From: Salinispira pacifica
GTDB taxonomy: Bacteria; Spirochaetota; Spirochaetia; DSM-27196; Salinispiraceae
Direction of reading: 5' to 3'
Length of the DNA: 64,000 nucleotides
NCBI RefSeq assembly: GCF_000507245.1
Contig: NC_023035.1
Location: 3,718,799-3,782,798, forward strand
A model generated the notes under the pieces. That model worked only from the letters and a program-made list of their open reading frames with translations. It was not told the origin of the DNA and did not search any database. A program made the translations under genes and the position numbers. Position 1 is the stretch's first letter. Each line of letters begins with the position of its first letter. Positions 16,905-26,123 of the stretch are shown here, piece after piece.

Positions 16905-17609
16905 TCAGAAGTGCTGGTACTCCTGCACTTCCTTGGTATCTATGATCACCCGAAGGGAGGTAAATATCCGTCCGCCGTCGGCAAAACTTCTGGGCACGTT
17001 CCTCAGGGCTATGCGCCCCCGGATCTCCCGGGGTTTATTGGGAATTACCTGCCGGTAATAATTCCGGATCGCCTGCTTCACCGCCTCATCAAATGATTCC
17101 ATACGGCTCTGCATATCGGTTCTGTCGGGTAATTCCGCCTGACCGACCATATCCGGCAGCCTGCTTGAGCGCCAGGCCTTCAGCCGTGACCGCTCGTAGT
17201 CTTTGGGAAAGTACCGGAAAGAGAGTTCTATTTTTTGATCCTCCTCGTAATACCCCAGATATTCCAGGTCGTCATCTCCCCACGGAATCTGATGTACCGG
17301 TTCAATGGTGAAAATCTCCGATACCTCACGGACCTGGTCCGAGGGGCGGTAGATGAACTGATATCCGTATATGATTCCGGAAAACCATTGCCGGCTCAGC
17401 TCAAGAAGATCTCTGATATATTCCCGGTCATCGGTGGGTGCGAGAATCTGTTCTGTGATAGGTACGTCATAGGAGTTTGCATGACTTCTGTTGATCCAGA
17501 AGACGGCCTGAAGCTGGGAAAAATCAGGATATACGGCTTCCTGGGAGAAGGAAACTCCCGGCAGGAGAGTCATCCAGATCATACTCAGGGCGAGGAATTT
17601 TTTTACCAT
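16905..17609 (-). CDS. Exported protein, function unknown
   Basis: A 234-residue protein with a signal peptide (MVKKFLALSMIWMTLLPGVS then FSQ, cleavage near residue 23) and no recognised domain. The mature part has a central acidic region, FIYRPSDQVREVSEIF, and a C-terminal basic RNYYRQVIPNKPREIRGRIA. Proteins of this kind in spirochaetes are usually periplasmic or surface-exposed. The start has AAGAGGAG about 11 bases upstream. Convergent with the VTT gene, and 2 bases apart from its stop. Confidence 0.65.
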   Translation of the reverse strand: MVKKFLALSMIWMTLLPGVSFSQEAVYPDFSQLQAVFWINRSHANSYDVPITEQILAPTDDREYIRDLLELSRQWFSGIIYGYQFIYRPSDQVREVSEIFTIEPVHQIPWGDDDLEYLGYYEEDQKIELSFRYFPKDYERSRLKAWRSSRLPDMVGQAELPDRTDMQSRMESFDEAVKQAIRNYYRQVIPNKPREIRGRIALRNVPRSFADGGRIFTSLRVIIDTKEVQEYQHF

Positions 17610-17703
17610 GGCAGTTTCTGCTCCTCTTAACCATATCGGCATTGCCGTCGGGGATCTCAAGGAGCATGAAATACAATTCAGATTGCGGCGGCACAGCTGA
17701 AGA

Positions 17704-18339
17704 TCAGCCCTTCAACCCCCAGGCCTCCAGGGGATTTCTGCCGATGCGGATCAAAAAATAGAGAAAGGCGAATACAAAACCGCCCAAATGTGTCATGTGG
17801 GCTACAGAGCTGTTCATTCCTCCGAACTGATTGATGAGGGCAATCCCCGCATACACCAGAACCAGAGTAACCGAGCGCATGGGAATAATCCCCATAATGA
17901 AAATCCGCGCATTGGGGTAATAGGTTGCAAAAGCCAGCATCACCGCATACAGGGCTCCGCTGGCACCCATCAGGGCGACAACCTGTATCCCGGAGAGAAT
18001 ATAAATACCATAGGAGAGCAGCCCGGCCAGAAAACCGGTTACCAGATAAAACATGATAAATTCCCAGCTTCCCATTTCATGTTCAACCTGGGTTCCGAAA
18101 ATAAAGAGGCCGATCATGTTAAACAGGATGTGGTTGAAATTCGCGTGAACGAACATGTAAGTAAGAAAGCTCCACAGGTAGCCCCGGTTCACCAGCGCTG
18201 GAACCATGGAAAGAGTGATCTGAACATCTCTGCTGAAACTGGTGATCAGGAAAAAAACCAGATTCAGCACTATAATGTACAGTGTGGCGTTAAAATGTGT
18301 GTACGGCAGAGGTCTGCGCAGTATATTTTTACGTGTCAT
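17704..18339 (-). CDS. Rhomboid-family intramembrane serine protease
   Basis: A 211-residue protein with six hydrophobic segments. Rhomboid signatures are present in order: HANFNHILFNM (oxyanion His/Asn), GASGALYAV with the nucleophile Ser, and HMTHLGGFVFAFL with the catalytic His. It should cleave transmembrane substrates at or near the membrane. The start follows CGGAG. No substrate is evident nearby. Confidence 0.93.
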   Translation of the reverse strand: MTRKNILRRPLPYTHFNATLYIIVLNLVFFLITSFSRDVQITLSMVPALVNRGYLWSFLTYMFVHANFNHILFNMIGLFIFGTQVEHEMGSWEFIMFYLVTGFLAGLLSYGIYILSGIQVVALMGASGALYAVMLAFATYYPNARIFIMGIIPMRSVTLVLVYAGIALINQFGGMNSSVAHMTHLGGFVFAFLYFLIRIGRNPLEAWGLKG

Positions 18340-18414
18340 GTGTACTCCGTTTCTGTTGCTGCTAAGGTACCCAGCAGAAGGTCATTGGTCAACGATTTCA
18401 GAAAAGGTAAGTGA

Positions 18415-19272
18415 ATGAAGATTCGTTCAATCCATATAGATAAAAGAGCCCATAAAGATAAAAGAACCAGCATACATATAAGACAGTTTAAAGGGGTCAA
18501 AGTCGCCGTATTTTTCCTTATACTGGTGATGCTTCAGTCTTGTGCCAGCCTGGATTTCGGTCACAGCGTCTATCCAGACGCAAGGATGAAATCCCGGGGT
18601 AACATCAGCTCTCTTCCTGACAGCCGTGGATCCGCAGAAAACGGTGACAAGGTGATCGAAAGCAGTCACCCCCAGCTGGGAGACCGCTATGTGCGGGACG
18701 GCTACATCCTGCCCAACAATATCCAGCAGCAGATCGTTGAATCAGGTATCAGCCTCACCAAGAAAAACCGTCTTACAGTTCAGGGGAAAGATTTCGCCCA
18801 GGATTGTACAGGCACAGTGTTGGCAGCCTACTGGGGAGCGGGTCTGAATCCCGTTAAGTATTTCCACCTGTACAGCGGAAACGGGGTAAAACGTCTCCAC
18901 GATATGGGTGAGGCCTATGATCTGAATTATTTTTCCAGCCTTCCCAATCCGGGGGATGTAATTATCTGGGATGATACCTACGACAGGGACGGCAACGGAA
19001 AGTGGGGAGATCCCTACACCCATGCCGGCGTTGTTGTGTCGGTGACTGAGGACGGCCAGATTACCTATCTGCATTATAATTACGCCCGGGGTGTGGTTCT
19101 GGAAAAAATGAATCTGAACCGGCCCGATACCTACACAGACAGCAATGGAAATCAGGTAAATTCCGCCATGCGGATGAAATCTCACCGCTACATCAAACCC
19201 GACTCATGGCTTTCCAGCCATCTGGTACGGGGATTTATCCCGCTGTACCGCTATCCCGAGATAGAGCGATAG
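18415..19272 (+). CDS. NlpC/P60-like cysteine peptidase lipoprotein
   Basis: A 285-residue lipoprotein. Lipobox LQSC places the lipidated Cys near residue 43 after an unusually long basic N-terminal extension. The catalytic domain starts near residue 120: FAQDCTGTVLAAYWGAG (Cys nucleophile), then PGDVIIWDD, and THAGVVVSV (His), the order of NlpC/P60 or CHAP peptidoglycan hydrolases. The DTYDRDGNGKWGD stretch may bind calcium. A clear AAGGTAAGTG precedes the start. It should act on the cell wall from the membrane surface. Confidence 0.8.
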   Translation: MKIRSIHIDKRAHKDKRTSIHIRQFKGVKVAVFFLILVMLQSCASLDFGHSVYPDARMKSRGNISSLPDSRGSAENGDKVIESSHPQLGDRYVRDGYILPNNIQQQIVESGISLTKKNRLTVQGKDFAQDCTGTVLAAYWGAGLNPVKYFHLYSGNGVKRLHDMGEAYDLNYFSSLPNPGDVIIWDDTYDRDGNGKWGDPYTHAGVVVSVTEDGQITYLHYNYARGVVLEKMNLNRPDTYTDSNGNQVNSAMRMKSHRYIKPDSWLSSHLVRGFIPLYRYPEIER

Positions 19273-19306
19273 GCGTTTTCAGAAATATGCCGGAGAAGAT
19301 CGGGGA

Positions 19307-20461
19307 TCAGCTCCGGCGTGTCAGCAATGAATCGGTCAGATTTTTCAATTCCGAGAGGTCAAGTCCGCTCAGCTGTTCAGCCCGGTGAAGAGCCCTGTCC
19401 GCCCGATTGGCGTAGAGCTCTGCCTCGGCCATACTGGATCTGCAGGCGTGTTCCATTTTCGGATCCCGCAGAATCCCTTCCACCTGAACGTCGCCGTTCC
19501 ATACAGCCCTGATCTGCTTCTCATCCAGACTGTTTTCCTTCAGGAGCCGTATTATCGGCAGCGTCAGAATTCCGTCCCGGAGATCCTGGCCCTTGGTTTT
19601 TCCGTTATCCGCATGAATATCCAGATCAAGAATATCATCAATAATCTGGAAAGCCATACCGTTGGCGTAGCCGTACCTCCGGATGTATCTGCACTCAGGG
19701 GGATCGTTCCGGGGATCGTCGTCGTACTCCCCTTGCTGCCTCAGCTGAAGCGCTTCCCGGGTACCGATATACATGGCCAGAGAGAACATTACCGCAGTTT
19801 TTCCGGCAATTCTCTGCTTGTACAGTCTTTGGCTCGCACCGGCATCCAGATCGAAGGCGAGACTGTTCTGAAGCATCTCTCCCCTGCAGATACCGCCCAC
19901 CACACGACTGATAATCCGCGCGGAATTGACGCTGGCAGATTCGCTCACCAGCTGAAAAGCCATGGTCAGAAGATGGTCGCCCAACAGTATTGAGAGGCGG
20001 TTACCCAAGAGCTTGCTGGCAGTGGGCCTTCCTCTTCGAAGCTCCGCATTGTCGAGTACATCATCGTGCAGCAAAGTCGCGGTGTGCAATACTTCTATTG
20101 CAGCCGCCAGAAGATAAAACCTGAAGGGCAGCCCCCCCGGATAGGGGATCTTTTCCAGATTAACCGACTCGAAGTTATAAAAATCAGGTATATTTTTTTG
20201 AATTTCTCCCCGGAACTGTTCTGCATCCATATTTCGGACAGAGGCGGTAATTTTTTCCGGCTTCCGTCCATAAAAGATGCCTGCACATAACAGCAGCAGT
20301 CCGGGTCTGATCATCTTCCCCGGCGGATCGAAAAGAGACCGAGCGGCCTCCCGAATCCGGTCGTTTGGAAGCTGATAATGATCTATGCTCTCAAGAATGA
20401 TCCCCCGAACCAATTCAAGTTCGGGGGTCATCCATGTGAGATTCTTCCAGAATTTTTTCAT
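19307..20461 (-). CDS. Polyprenyl diphosphate synthase with extra ~50-residue segment
   Basis: A 384-residue trans-isoprenyl diphosphate synthase. Both aspartate-rich motifs are present: DDVLD (residues 133-137, FARM) followed by RRGRPTASKLLGN, and DDILD (275-279, SARM). GDHLLTMAF and K-T-A lie between. It makes the long isoprenoid chain for quinone or lipid carriers. It is about 50 residues longer than usual because of an inserted acidic segment (residues about 64-113) in the region that normally lies close to FARM. It follows the NDH-2/DoxX gene by 15 bases, which fits a role in quinone supply. Confidence 0.9.
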   Translation of the reverse strand: MKKFWKNLTWMTPELELVRGIILESIDHYQLPNDRIREAARSLFDPPGKMIRPGLLLLCAGIFYGRKPEKITASVRNMDAEQFRGEIQKNIPDFYNFESVNLEKIPYPGGLPFRFYLLAAAIEVLHTATLLHDDVLDNAELRRGRPTASKLLGNRLSILLGDHLLTMAFQLVSESASVNSARIISRVVGGICRGEMLQNSLAFDLDAGASQRLYKQRIAGKTAVMFSLAMYIGTREALQLRQQGEYDDDPRNDPPECRYIRRYGYANGMAFQIIDDILDLDIHADNGKTKGQDLRDGILTLPIIRLLKENSLDEKQIRAVWNGDVQVEGILRDPKMEHACRSSMAEAELYANRADRALHRAEQLSGLDLSELKNLTDSLLTRRS

Positions 20462-20476
20462 CCCAATACCGCGGCG

Positions 20477-22588
20477 TTATTTCTTGCGGCGGCGGATTAC
20501 CGGTTCATCTGTGTAAAGATGTGTCCGCTGAGCCAGCTGAGTGCTGTTCCACCGGCGTTTCAGCCAGGGCATTACCCAGTGGTCCAGACCGGCAACATGG
20601 CCGGCTCCGCCCATCATAACTATAGCCAGGAAGAGGAACCACAGCTGTGCCCAGGAGAACATTCCGGAAAGGATGAAAACGAATACCAGACCGATGGAAG
20701 CAACTGCCGCAGGCCAGGTAAAGAGCCCCGCAATCAGAGCAAGTCCGATGGCTACTTCGGCACCCACAATCATCACCTGGAAGAGCTGATACGGCAGCAG
20801 TGCAAACAGCCCGTCCATGAACGTTTCCCGGAACCAGACAACAATGGGGGAATCCCATTGGAAAATGGTCTGATCAAGATTTATGGTCCAGCCGTTCACA
20901 GCTTCCGCTGCGGCTTCGGTGGCTTCTCCGGCCCATTCTGTTGCGGCTGCAGTTGCATCCGCAGCCGCTTCACCTGCTTCGGCTGCTGCGTCGCCCGCTG
21001 CGGCTGCAGCTTCTCCGGCTGTTTCTCCGGCAGCTTCTGCGCCTTCCTCCCATTCGGGACTTGCAGCAGCAACAGCTTCGGCAGCTCCGGCCTGTGTTAC
21101 GCCCTGACTGAACATCCAGCCGGATTTGGTTCCCTCGGAAAAATTCAGCCAGCCTTCACCGACCTTCTTCAGTCCTTCAACAACCCAGACAAAACCGAGC
21201 CAGAGCCGGGCGGGAAGTGCCCAGTAGGCAGGAATCTTGGCAGATGCATGTCCGCCGATAATAGAGCGCTTGTTCCTGATAGTCAGAAACTCTTCTTTCA
21301 GATACCCCCAGACGGCATTCACCCCTGCAAGTTCAAACAGGTAGTGGACGTTGATCAGATGTTTGGCTGCCATGGCCATGAATCCGTACAGGCTGATTCC
21401 CATTACATGGGCCACCCCGTACTTGCCGCCGATGGAAACCATAAATCCGTGGTAATTGGGCTTGAATGATTTTTTCTCGCCGCCCTTTATGTCCGCAATG
21501 ATGTTATGGGCTACAACATCACCGGTCTGTATGGCAGTTTCCACAATCTGGGGAACAACCTTTTCCTCATTCACATACCAGATCATGTCTCCGCAGAGGT
21601 ACACGTTGGTGAAATCCACGGAACGCATGTTTTCAGTAACCAGAATTCGTCCCCGTTCACCCACAACATAGCGGTCTTCATCATCGAAGTGACAGCCTGC
21701 CATGCCGTGAATACCCTCGGGGCTGGCAATTGAACAGTTATCGTTGGATGTCTTTCCTTTGGTGAGAGGAATTCGGGCGGTAAATTCGGATCCGTGAATA
21801 CCGCAGGTCCAGACGAATGTTTCGGTTTCATACACCGTGCCGTCGGAGAGAGTGAATTTGCCCGCTTCGCCTTCTTTTACCGCTGCATTCAGATGCACTT
21901 CCGCACCCATTTTTTTCAGATACTTCATTGCTGCTTTCTGGGGTTTTTCAGGCAGTATGGGCAGAATAGTGTCCTGAGCTTCAACGATGATGATCCGGAC
22001 TTCTTTTTTGTCTATGTGATATTTGTCACAGAGCACATCTCTGAGCTCCAGCAACTCGCCCGCCAGTTCCATACCGGTGAAACCGGCTCCGGCAATTACA
22101 AAGTTCAGCAGTTTTGCCCGCTTTTCCTTGCTAGGTTCCTTCGCTGCCTCCCGGAACATCAGTTCTACGTGTTCCCGGATACGGATCGCATCTTCCAGAC
22201 TCCACAGAGTGAAAGAGTTTTCCTGAATGCCGGGGACACCGAAAAATTCCGGCTGCCCGCCGGTGGCAAGAACCAGGTAATCATACTCATATTCGAAGCT
22301 TTCCGATTTAACAACTTTTTCTTCAAAATCGATGGATGAAACTTCGTCACTGATGACGTTTACCCGCTTTCCCCCGAAAATTCTTTTGAAACTGATTTGA
22401 ACAGCTTCGGGCTCGGTTCGATGCCCCGCAATTTCATGAAGTTCGGTCATAAGGGTGTGGTACGGGTTCCTATCTATAAGGGTGATCTCTACGGATCTGT
22501 CCTTTTTGAATTCCTTGTACAGTTTCTTTACGGCATGAACACCGCCGTAACCTCCGCCAAGGACGACAATTTTGGTACTGTCGCTCAC
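20477..22588 (-). CDS. NDH-2-type NAD(P)H dehydrogenase fused to a DoxX membrane domain
   Basis: A 703-residue protein. Residues 1-about 430 are a type II NADH dehydrogenase: FAD motif VVLGGGYGGV, second dinucleotide motif VIAGAGFTGMELAGEL, and a conserved CGDMIW near the FAD end. Next come an amphipathic membrane-anchor-like segment, an alanine/glutamate-rich linker (residues 500-564) and a four-helix DoxX-like membrane domain (about 565-690). It should oxidise NADH and pass electrons to quinone at the membrane without pumping. Start is GTG with AGGAGG upstream. Adjacent genes make polyprenyl chains and flavinylate proteins. Confidence 0.9.
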   Translation of the reverse strand: MSDSTKIVVLGGGYGGVHAVKKLYKEFKKDRSVEITLIDRNPYHTLMTELHEIAGHRTEPEAVQISFKRIFGGKRVNVISDEVSSIDFEEKVVKSESFEYEYDYLVLATGGQPEFFGVPGIQENSFTLWSLEDAIRIREHVELMFREAAKEPSKEKRAKLLNFVIAGAGFTGMELAGELLELRDVLCDKYHIDKKEVRIIIVEAQDTILPILPEKPQKAAMKYLKKMGAEVHLNAAVKEGEAGKFTLSDGTVYETETFVWTCGIHGSEFTARIPLTKGKTSNDNCSIASPEGIHGMAGCHFDDEDRYVVGERGRILVTENMRSVDFTNVYLCGDMIWYVNEEKVVPQIVETAIQTGDVVAHNIIADIKGGEKKSFKPNYHGFMVSIGGKYGVAHVMGISLYGFMAMAAKHLINVHYLFELAGVNAVWGYLKEEFLTIRNKRSIIGGHASAKIPAYWALPARLWLGFVWVVEGLKKVGEGWLNFSEGTKSGWMFSQGVTQAGAAEAVAAASPEWEEGAEAAGETAGEAAAAAGDAAAEAGEAAADATAAATEWAGEATEAAAEAVNGWTINLDQTIFQWDSPIVVWFRETFMDGLFALLPYQLFQVMIVGAEVAIGLALIAGLFTWPAAVASIGLVFVFILSGMFSWAQLWFLFLAIVMMGGAGHVAGLDHWVMPWLKRRWNSTQLAQRTHLYTDEPVIRRRKK

Positions 22589-22645
22589 AGAAGCCTCCTG
22601 ATTAGCTTGTGTTGCTTATCAAATGATTGATATAAGTGTTTACAT

Positions 22646-23749
22646 ATGAGAAATGATAACATGCAGAAACAAATTACGCCACGGATTAAGAGCCTTGGAA
22701 GGCTGCTAATTCGAACTATTTTTATCTATATAGTATTTTCACTATCTTCCTGCGCTGGTGATTCAGGCCCCGGGGAGCCGGTGCGGCGAACCATCCAAAG
22801 TCTCGGTACCATAATCACCGTTACAATATATGATGATCCCAAGGATGAGTATTTTTCCGAATCGTTCAGAATCGTACGCAAAATTCACGACCTTATGAGC
22901 CTGGAGGTGGAGGAAAGCGATTTGAACCGCCTGAACCGGGCCGCAGGCAGCGGCCGGCCGATTGCAATTGATCCCTGGACCTATGAGGTTCTGGAAGAGG
23001 CCATCCACATGGCTGAAGTAAGCGATTCTGCATTTACACCGGCAATAGAACCGCTGGTATCTCTCTGGGACATCGGCGGCCCCGATCAGCAGGTACCGGA
23101 TGAGAATCAGGTTGCCCCACTTCTGCCTCTTTTGGACTATGAACAGATTCGGCTCTATGAACCCGAGGACCCTTCCTCAAACTCCCCCAGGGCCGAATTG
23201 CTCACCCCCGGCATGGGCGTGGATCTGGGAGGTATTGCCAAGGGCTATGCTGCGGATCTTGTTTCCAATTATCTGAAAAAAGAAGGTGTGAAGCACGCAA
23301 TTCTTGATTTCGGCGGCAACATTATGACCATCGGCCGGAAAACTGCGGATCGGCCCTGGATCATCGGCCTGCAACGGCCGGACATGCAGCGGGGGGTGTA
23401 TCTGGGCACACTGCCTGCTGATGATCTTTCCATTGTAACATCCGGGGTGTATGAGCGCTTTTTTATAGAAGATGATGTTCGCTACCATCATCTTCTGGAT
23501 TCCCGTGACGGTTTCCCGGCAGATAACCGGCTGGAAGGGGTGGTTATCGTATCGGATGTGAGCATGACTGCCGACGGATACTCCACCGCAGTGTTTGTGA
23601 AGGGCCTGGAACAGGGGAAAGAACTTGTGGAATCCCGGAATGAAATCGAGGCGATTTTTATTACCGGGGATCTTCAGGTAATTGTCAGCCCGGGTCTGGT
23701 TGACCAGTTCACACTCATTGATGACAGTTTCAGCCTGGGAGAATGGTAA
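22646..23749 (+). CDS. apbE: FAD:protein FMN transferase lipoprotein (ApbE)
   Basis: A 367-residue exported lipoprotein; the lipobox LSSC follows a hydrophobic stretch. ApbE proteins attach FMN to Ser/Thr of periplasmic or membrane redox proteins. Visible motifs: MSLEVEESDLNRLNRA, the central GMGVDLGGIAKGYAAD, ILDFGGNI, and TADGYSTAVFVKG near the C terminus, which carries the metal site (M-T-A-D-G-Y-S-T-A). Divergent from NDH-2/DoxX (57 bases apart), it probably serves flavoproteins of the same redox group. Start is not certain: 22661 is an alternative ATG. Confidence 0.92.
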   Translation: MRNDNMQKQITPRIKSLGRLLIRTIFIYIVFSLSSCAGDSGPGEPVRRTIQSLGTIITVTIYDDPKDEYFSESFRIVRKIHDLMSLEVEESDLNRLNRAAGSGRPIAIDPWTYEVLEEAIHMAEVSDSAFTPAIEPLVSLWDIGGPDQQVPDENQVAPLLPLLDYEQIRLYEPEDPSSNSPRAELLTPGMGVDLGGIAKGYAADLVSNYLKKEGVKHAILDFGGNIMTIGRKTADRPWIIGLQRPDMQRGVYLGTLPADDLSIVTSGVYERFFIEDDVRYHHLLDSRDGFPADNRLEGVVIVSDVSMTADGYSTAVFVKGLEQGKELVESRNEIEAIFITGDLQVIVSPGLVDQFTLIDDSFSLGEW

Positions 23750-23825
23750 GACGGAATTCCGATGAGGAATGCACTGTATCAGAAACAGACCGGATCATAG
23801 ACAAACCGGATCAGGAATGGGCCGA

Positions 23826-24299
23826 TCAGAATGCGGTTGCATCAATCTCGGCACCGCTTTCATCTCTGGGAGGCGCGCTGTCCAGGCGGATAATTACCCG
23901 GTTGGGCAGGCAGGCCGCCCAGTCCCCTCCGTTTTCCAGCCATCCGGCATGTACGCAAATCTGATCTCTGCAGTCCGAACTTTGAAACCGGGCCCTTCCG
24001 TTTCCATCCAGCTCAACGACAGTTGAGCCGATGGGGCCCCGGTATTCCAGGATTCTGGGAGTTTCCAGATCGTAGCGGTATTCATCCCCTGCGCTCTGAA
24101 TGAGCAGCGACCCGGCCTCTCCGAAACTCTGCAGGGATATCACCAGAAACAGACCGAACAGTCCCGCATACACAAGAGCAATGAGAAAGTCCCCGGGACG
24201 AAGAAAGCCCCGGATGTTTCGTATCAGGCTGCGTACGGCAGATGCCGGATTTCCGTTCCCGCTCTTTTTACCTTCGGGTTTTTTTGAATTCTTCTTCAT
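23826..24299 (-). CDS. NusG-domain-II membrane protein
   Basis: A 157-residue protein with one N-terminal membrane helix (residues about 37-58) followed by a NusG-II-type beta domain (DUF1312). The exposed part reads SSDCRDQICVHAGWLENGGD then WAACLPNRVIIRLD: the C-x(4)-C-V-x-x-G and CLPN motifs typical of this family. These proteins commonly sit beside apbE, FMN-binding and isoprenoid genes, and may help supply or guide flavinylated redox proteins. Convergent with apbE, 76 bases apart. A start with GGAG upstream is clear. Confidence 0.8.
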   Translation of the reverse strand: MKKNSKKPEGKKSGNGNPASAVRSLIRNIRGFLRPGDFLIALVYAGLFGLFLVISLQSFGEAGSLLIQSAGDEYRYDLETPRILEYRGPIGSTVVELDGNGRARFQSSDCRDQICVHAGWLENGGDWAACLPNRVIIRLDSAPPRDESGAEIDATAF

Positions 24300-24351
24300 A
24301 CTTGTCTCCGGTTTTCACCGAATATCACCCCTTCTCCGGAAAGTCGAAGGC

Positions 24352-24372
24352 ATGGAGTCCCACCCACTCCAT
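24352..24372. repeat. Inverted repeat upstream of the NusG-II gene
   Basis: ATGGAGT / ACTCCAT with a 7-base C-rich loop lies between the NYN gene and the NusG-II gene. A second, weaker hairpin (GCGTATGC/GCATATGC, 24383-24402) touches the NYN stop. Neither has a T-run. Either could be a terminator or an operator. Confidence 0.35.
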
Positions 24373-24401
24373 ATTGTATTCCGCGTATGCTGACGCATAT
24401 G

Positions 24402-25145
24402 CTACTTATGTTTCCGCCGATCCCTGATATACAACGAACGACCCGAGCTGCCGGGATTTTTTCTGGGATCAATCTCGAACAGATCAATCTTCTGTACCAG
24501 CTCACCCAGCTTGGAATATCCGTAATTCCGCGGATCAAACTGGGGCCAGGCGTTCATAATAATCATCCCCACAGTTCCAAGATTGGCCCATCCTTCATCA
24601 TCCTCACTGTCTTCAATGGCCTTCCTGATTGAGTTTATCAGACGGGAATCCTGCTTCAGCATGTTGCTGTTGTAGCGCTTGATCTCAGGCGCTTCCTCTT
24701 CCTTGGTGCTTCTCAGATTCTCGGTGTAAATGAACCTGTCACAGGCCACAACAAATGATTCGGGAGTCTTCTTCTCTCCAAAGCCGTACACGGTCATCCC
24801 CGACTCACGAAGCCTGGAAGACAGGCGGGTAAAATCGCTGTCGGAACTGACGATGCAGAAACCGTCAAGATTTCCTGAATACAGCAGATCCATGGCATCA
24901 ATGATCAGGGCCGAGTCGGTTGCGTTCTTCCCGCTGGTGTAGGCGAACTGCTGATGGGGCTGAATAGAGTACTGAAGAACCAACTCCTTCCATGATTTTA
25001 AGTTCGGGCTGGTCCAGTCGCCGTATATCCGTTTCACGCTGGCTATACCGTAATTGGCAACCTCTTCCAGCACCGCTTCAATGATTTTCGGCTGGGCGTT
25101 ATCTGCATCGATAAGTACTGCCAGTCTTTTCTGTAATCCTTCCAT
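24402..25145 (-). CDS. NYN-domain and LOTUS/OST-HTH protein (RNase-like)
   Basis: A 247-residue protein. The N-terminal NYN domain (PIN-like nuclease fold) is recognised by AVLIDADNAQP, DSALIIDAMDLLYSG and FCIVSSDSDFTRLSSRLRE, which provide the acidic site. A short linker is followed by an OST-HTH/LOTUS domain (about 170-240: GWANLGTVGMIIMNAWPQFD and YGYSKLGELV) that binds RNA, often G-quadruplex RNA. It may cleave or regulate RNA; a substrate is not evident. Family architecture NYN-LOTUS is common in bacteria. GGAGG precedes the start. Confidence 0.88.
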   Translation of the reverse strand: MEGLQKRLAVLIDADNAQPKIIEAVLEEVANYGIASVKRIYGDWTSPNLKSWKELVLQYSIQPHQQFAYTSGKNATDSALIIDAMDLLYSGNLDGFCIVSSDSDFTRLSSRLRESGMTVYGFGEKKTPESFVVACDRFIYTENLRSTKEEEAPEIKRYNSNMLKQDSRLINSIRKAIEDSEDDEGWANLGTVGMIIMNAWPQFDPRNYGYSKLGELVQKIDLFEIDPRKNPGSSGRSLYIRDRRKHK

Positions 25146-25214
25146 TATGCCTCCATGGGCCGTTTCCCGGCTGATCTGTGTGTCAGCGGGCAGGATGTGT
25201 TCTCCGTGATGCCG

Positions 25215-26123
25215 TCAGGTCTGACGGCCCTGCAGAATTTTCACCGCCAGCCGCTCTTTTTCACGACCGGACATATCTTCCGCTTCAATAATATTCCGGA
25301 TGTGCTCCGGAAGGCGTTCCAGCCATGTTTCTCCGGCCGCCGCAGATCCGGTATCCGGTATGCCCAGGACTTTGCGCAGTACGTTCTGCTCTGCAGAGGT
25401 GAAGTTCACCCCGCCCAAGCGGTGATTCCTGAAACTTTCCACGGCCATGGGCGCAACAGCTTCTGCAGCTTCCAGCATTCTTTCAGCATACATTCTAATC
25501 TCATACTGTGCGTGGGCATCCAGCCTGAGTCGGAGAAAGTGGAACAGGTTGTGAAGATCGATCTGCCAGTACCATTCGGTGTACATGCTCAGGGGCAAGT
25601 TGATTCTGGCAAGCTCCCGTGCCAGCCCGCGGTCAATGAGCCGGGTATACGCCTTATACGCCGCACTCTGTTGATCCTCCAATTCCCGCCGGATCTCCTC
25701 CTGGAGCTCCGGGTCGACGGCGTCTTCCATTCTGCCCTGCTTATTATCGCTGCTCTGAAGTGCAATATTCTGACCCTCGGGAATATAAAACTCATCCTTC
25801 ATCACCGAATAGCGCCCGGAAATTTCATTCAACCGTGCAGTCCGGTGTCTGACCCATTGGCGGGCCACGAAAACCGGCATCTTCGTGTGGAACGTAAGAA
25901 TCACCTGCTCGAAAGGTGATGTATGGTCGTTTCTCAAGAGATAGTCGATCAGCCCCTTATCCTGCCGGAACGACTTTGTTCCTGGTCCGTAACTCACCCG
26001 CGCGGCTTGAACAATCCTGTCGTCCGATCCCAGATAATCAACAAGACGTACAAATCCCTTATCCAATACCGGAAGTTCTTTATCAAGCAGCTGCTCGGCA
26101 GCTTCTACAACACTGTGCGCCAT
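25215..26123 (-). CDS. thyX: Flavin-dependent thymidylate synthase (ThyX)
   Basis: A 302-residue enzyme that makes dTMP from dUMP with FAD and methylene-tetrahydrofolate, for DNA synthesis. The ThyX motif R-H-R-x4-N-E-x-S-x-R is exact at residues 92-104 (RHRTARLNEISGR). Other conserved parts: SYGPGT, LLRNDHTSPFEQVILTFH, and RINLPLSMYTEWYW. It is somewhat long for the family because of a C-terminal tail. The ATG at 26123 has AGGA upstream; the frame is open further to 26171 (GTG). No thyA is visible in the window. Confidence 0.95.
   Translation of the reverse strand: MAHSVVEAAEQLLDKELPVLDKGFVRLVDYLGSDDRIVQAARVSYGPGTKSFRQDKGLIDYLLRNDHTSPFEQVILTFHTKMPVFVARQWVRHRTARLNEISGRYSVMKDEFYIPEGQNIALQSSDNKQGRMEDAVDPELQEEIRRELEDQQSAAYKAYTRLIDRGLARELARINLPLSMYTEWYWQIDLHNLFHFLRLRLDAHAQYEIRMYAERMLEAAEAVAPMAVESFRNHRLGGVNFTSAEQNVLRKVLGIPDTGSAAAGETWLERLPEHIRNIIEAEDMSGREKERLAVKILQGRQT

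Noticed and set aside
20378..21469. A 363-residue open frame on the + strand
   Set aside because: It is antisense to the NDH-2/DoxX gene, has low complexity (Ala/Gly/Cys-rich) and no start signal; it is a shadow of the Ala-rich linker.
22589..22645. Rex site upstream of NDH-2
   Set aside because: A TTGTG word is present but the matching CACAA half is absent.
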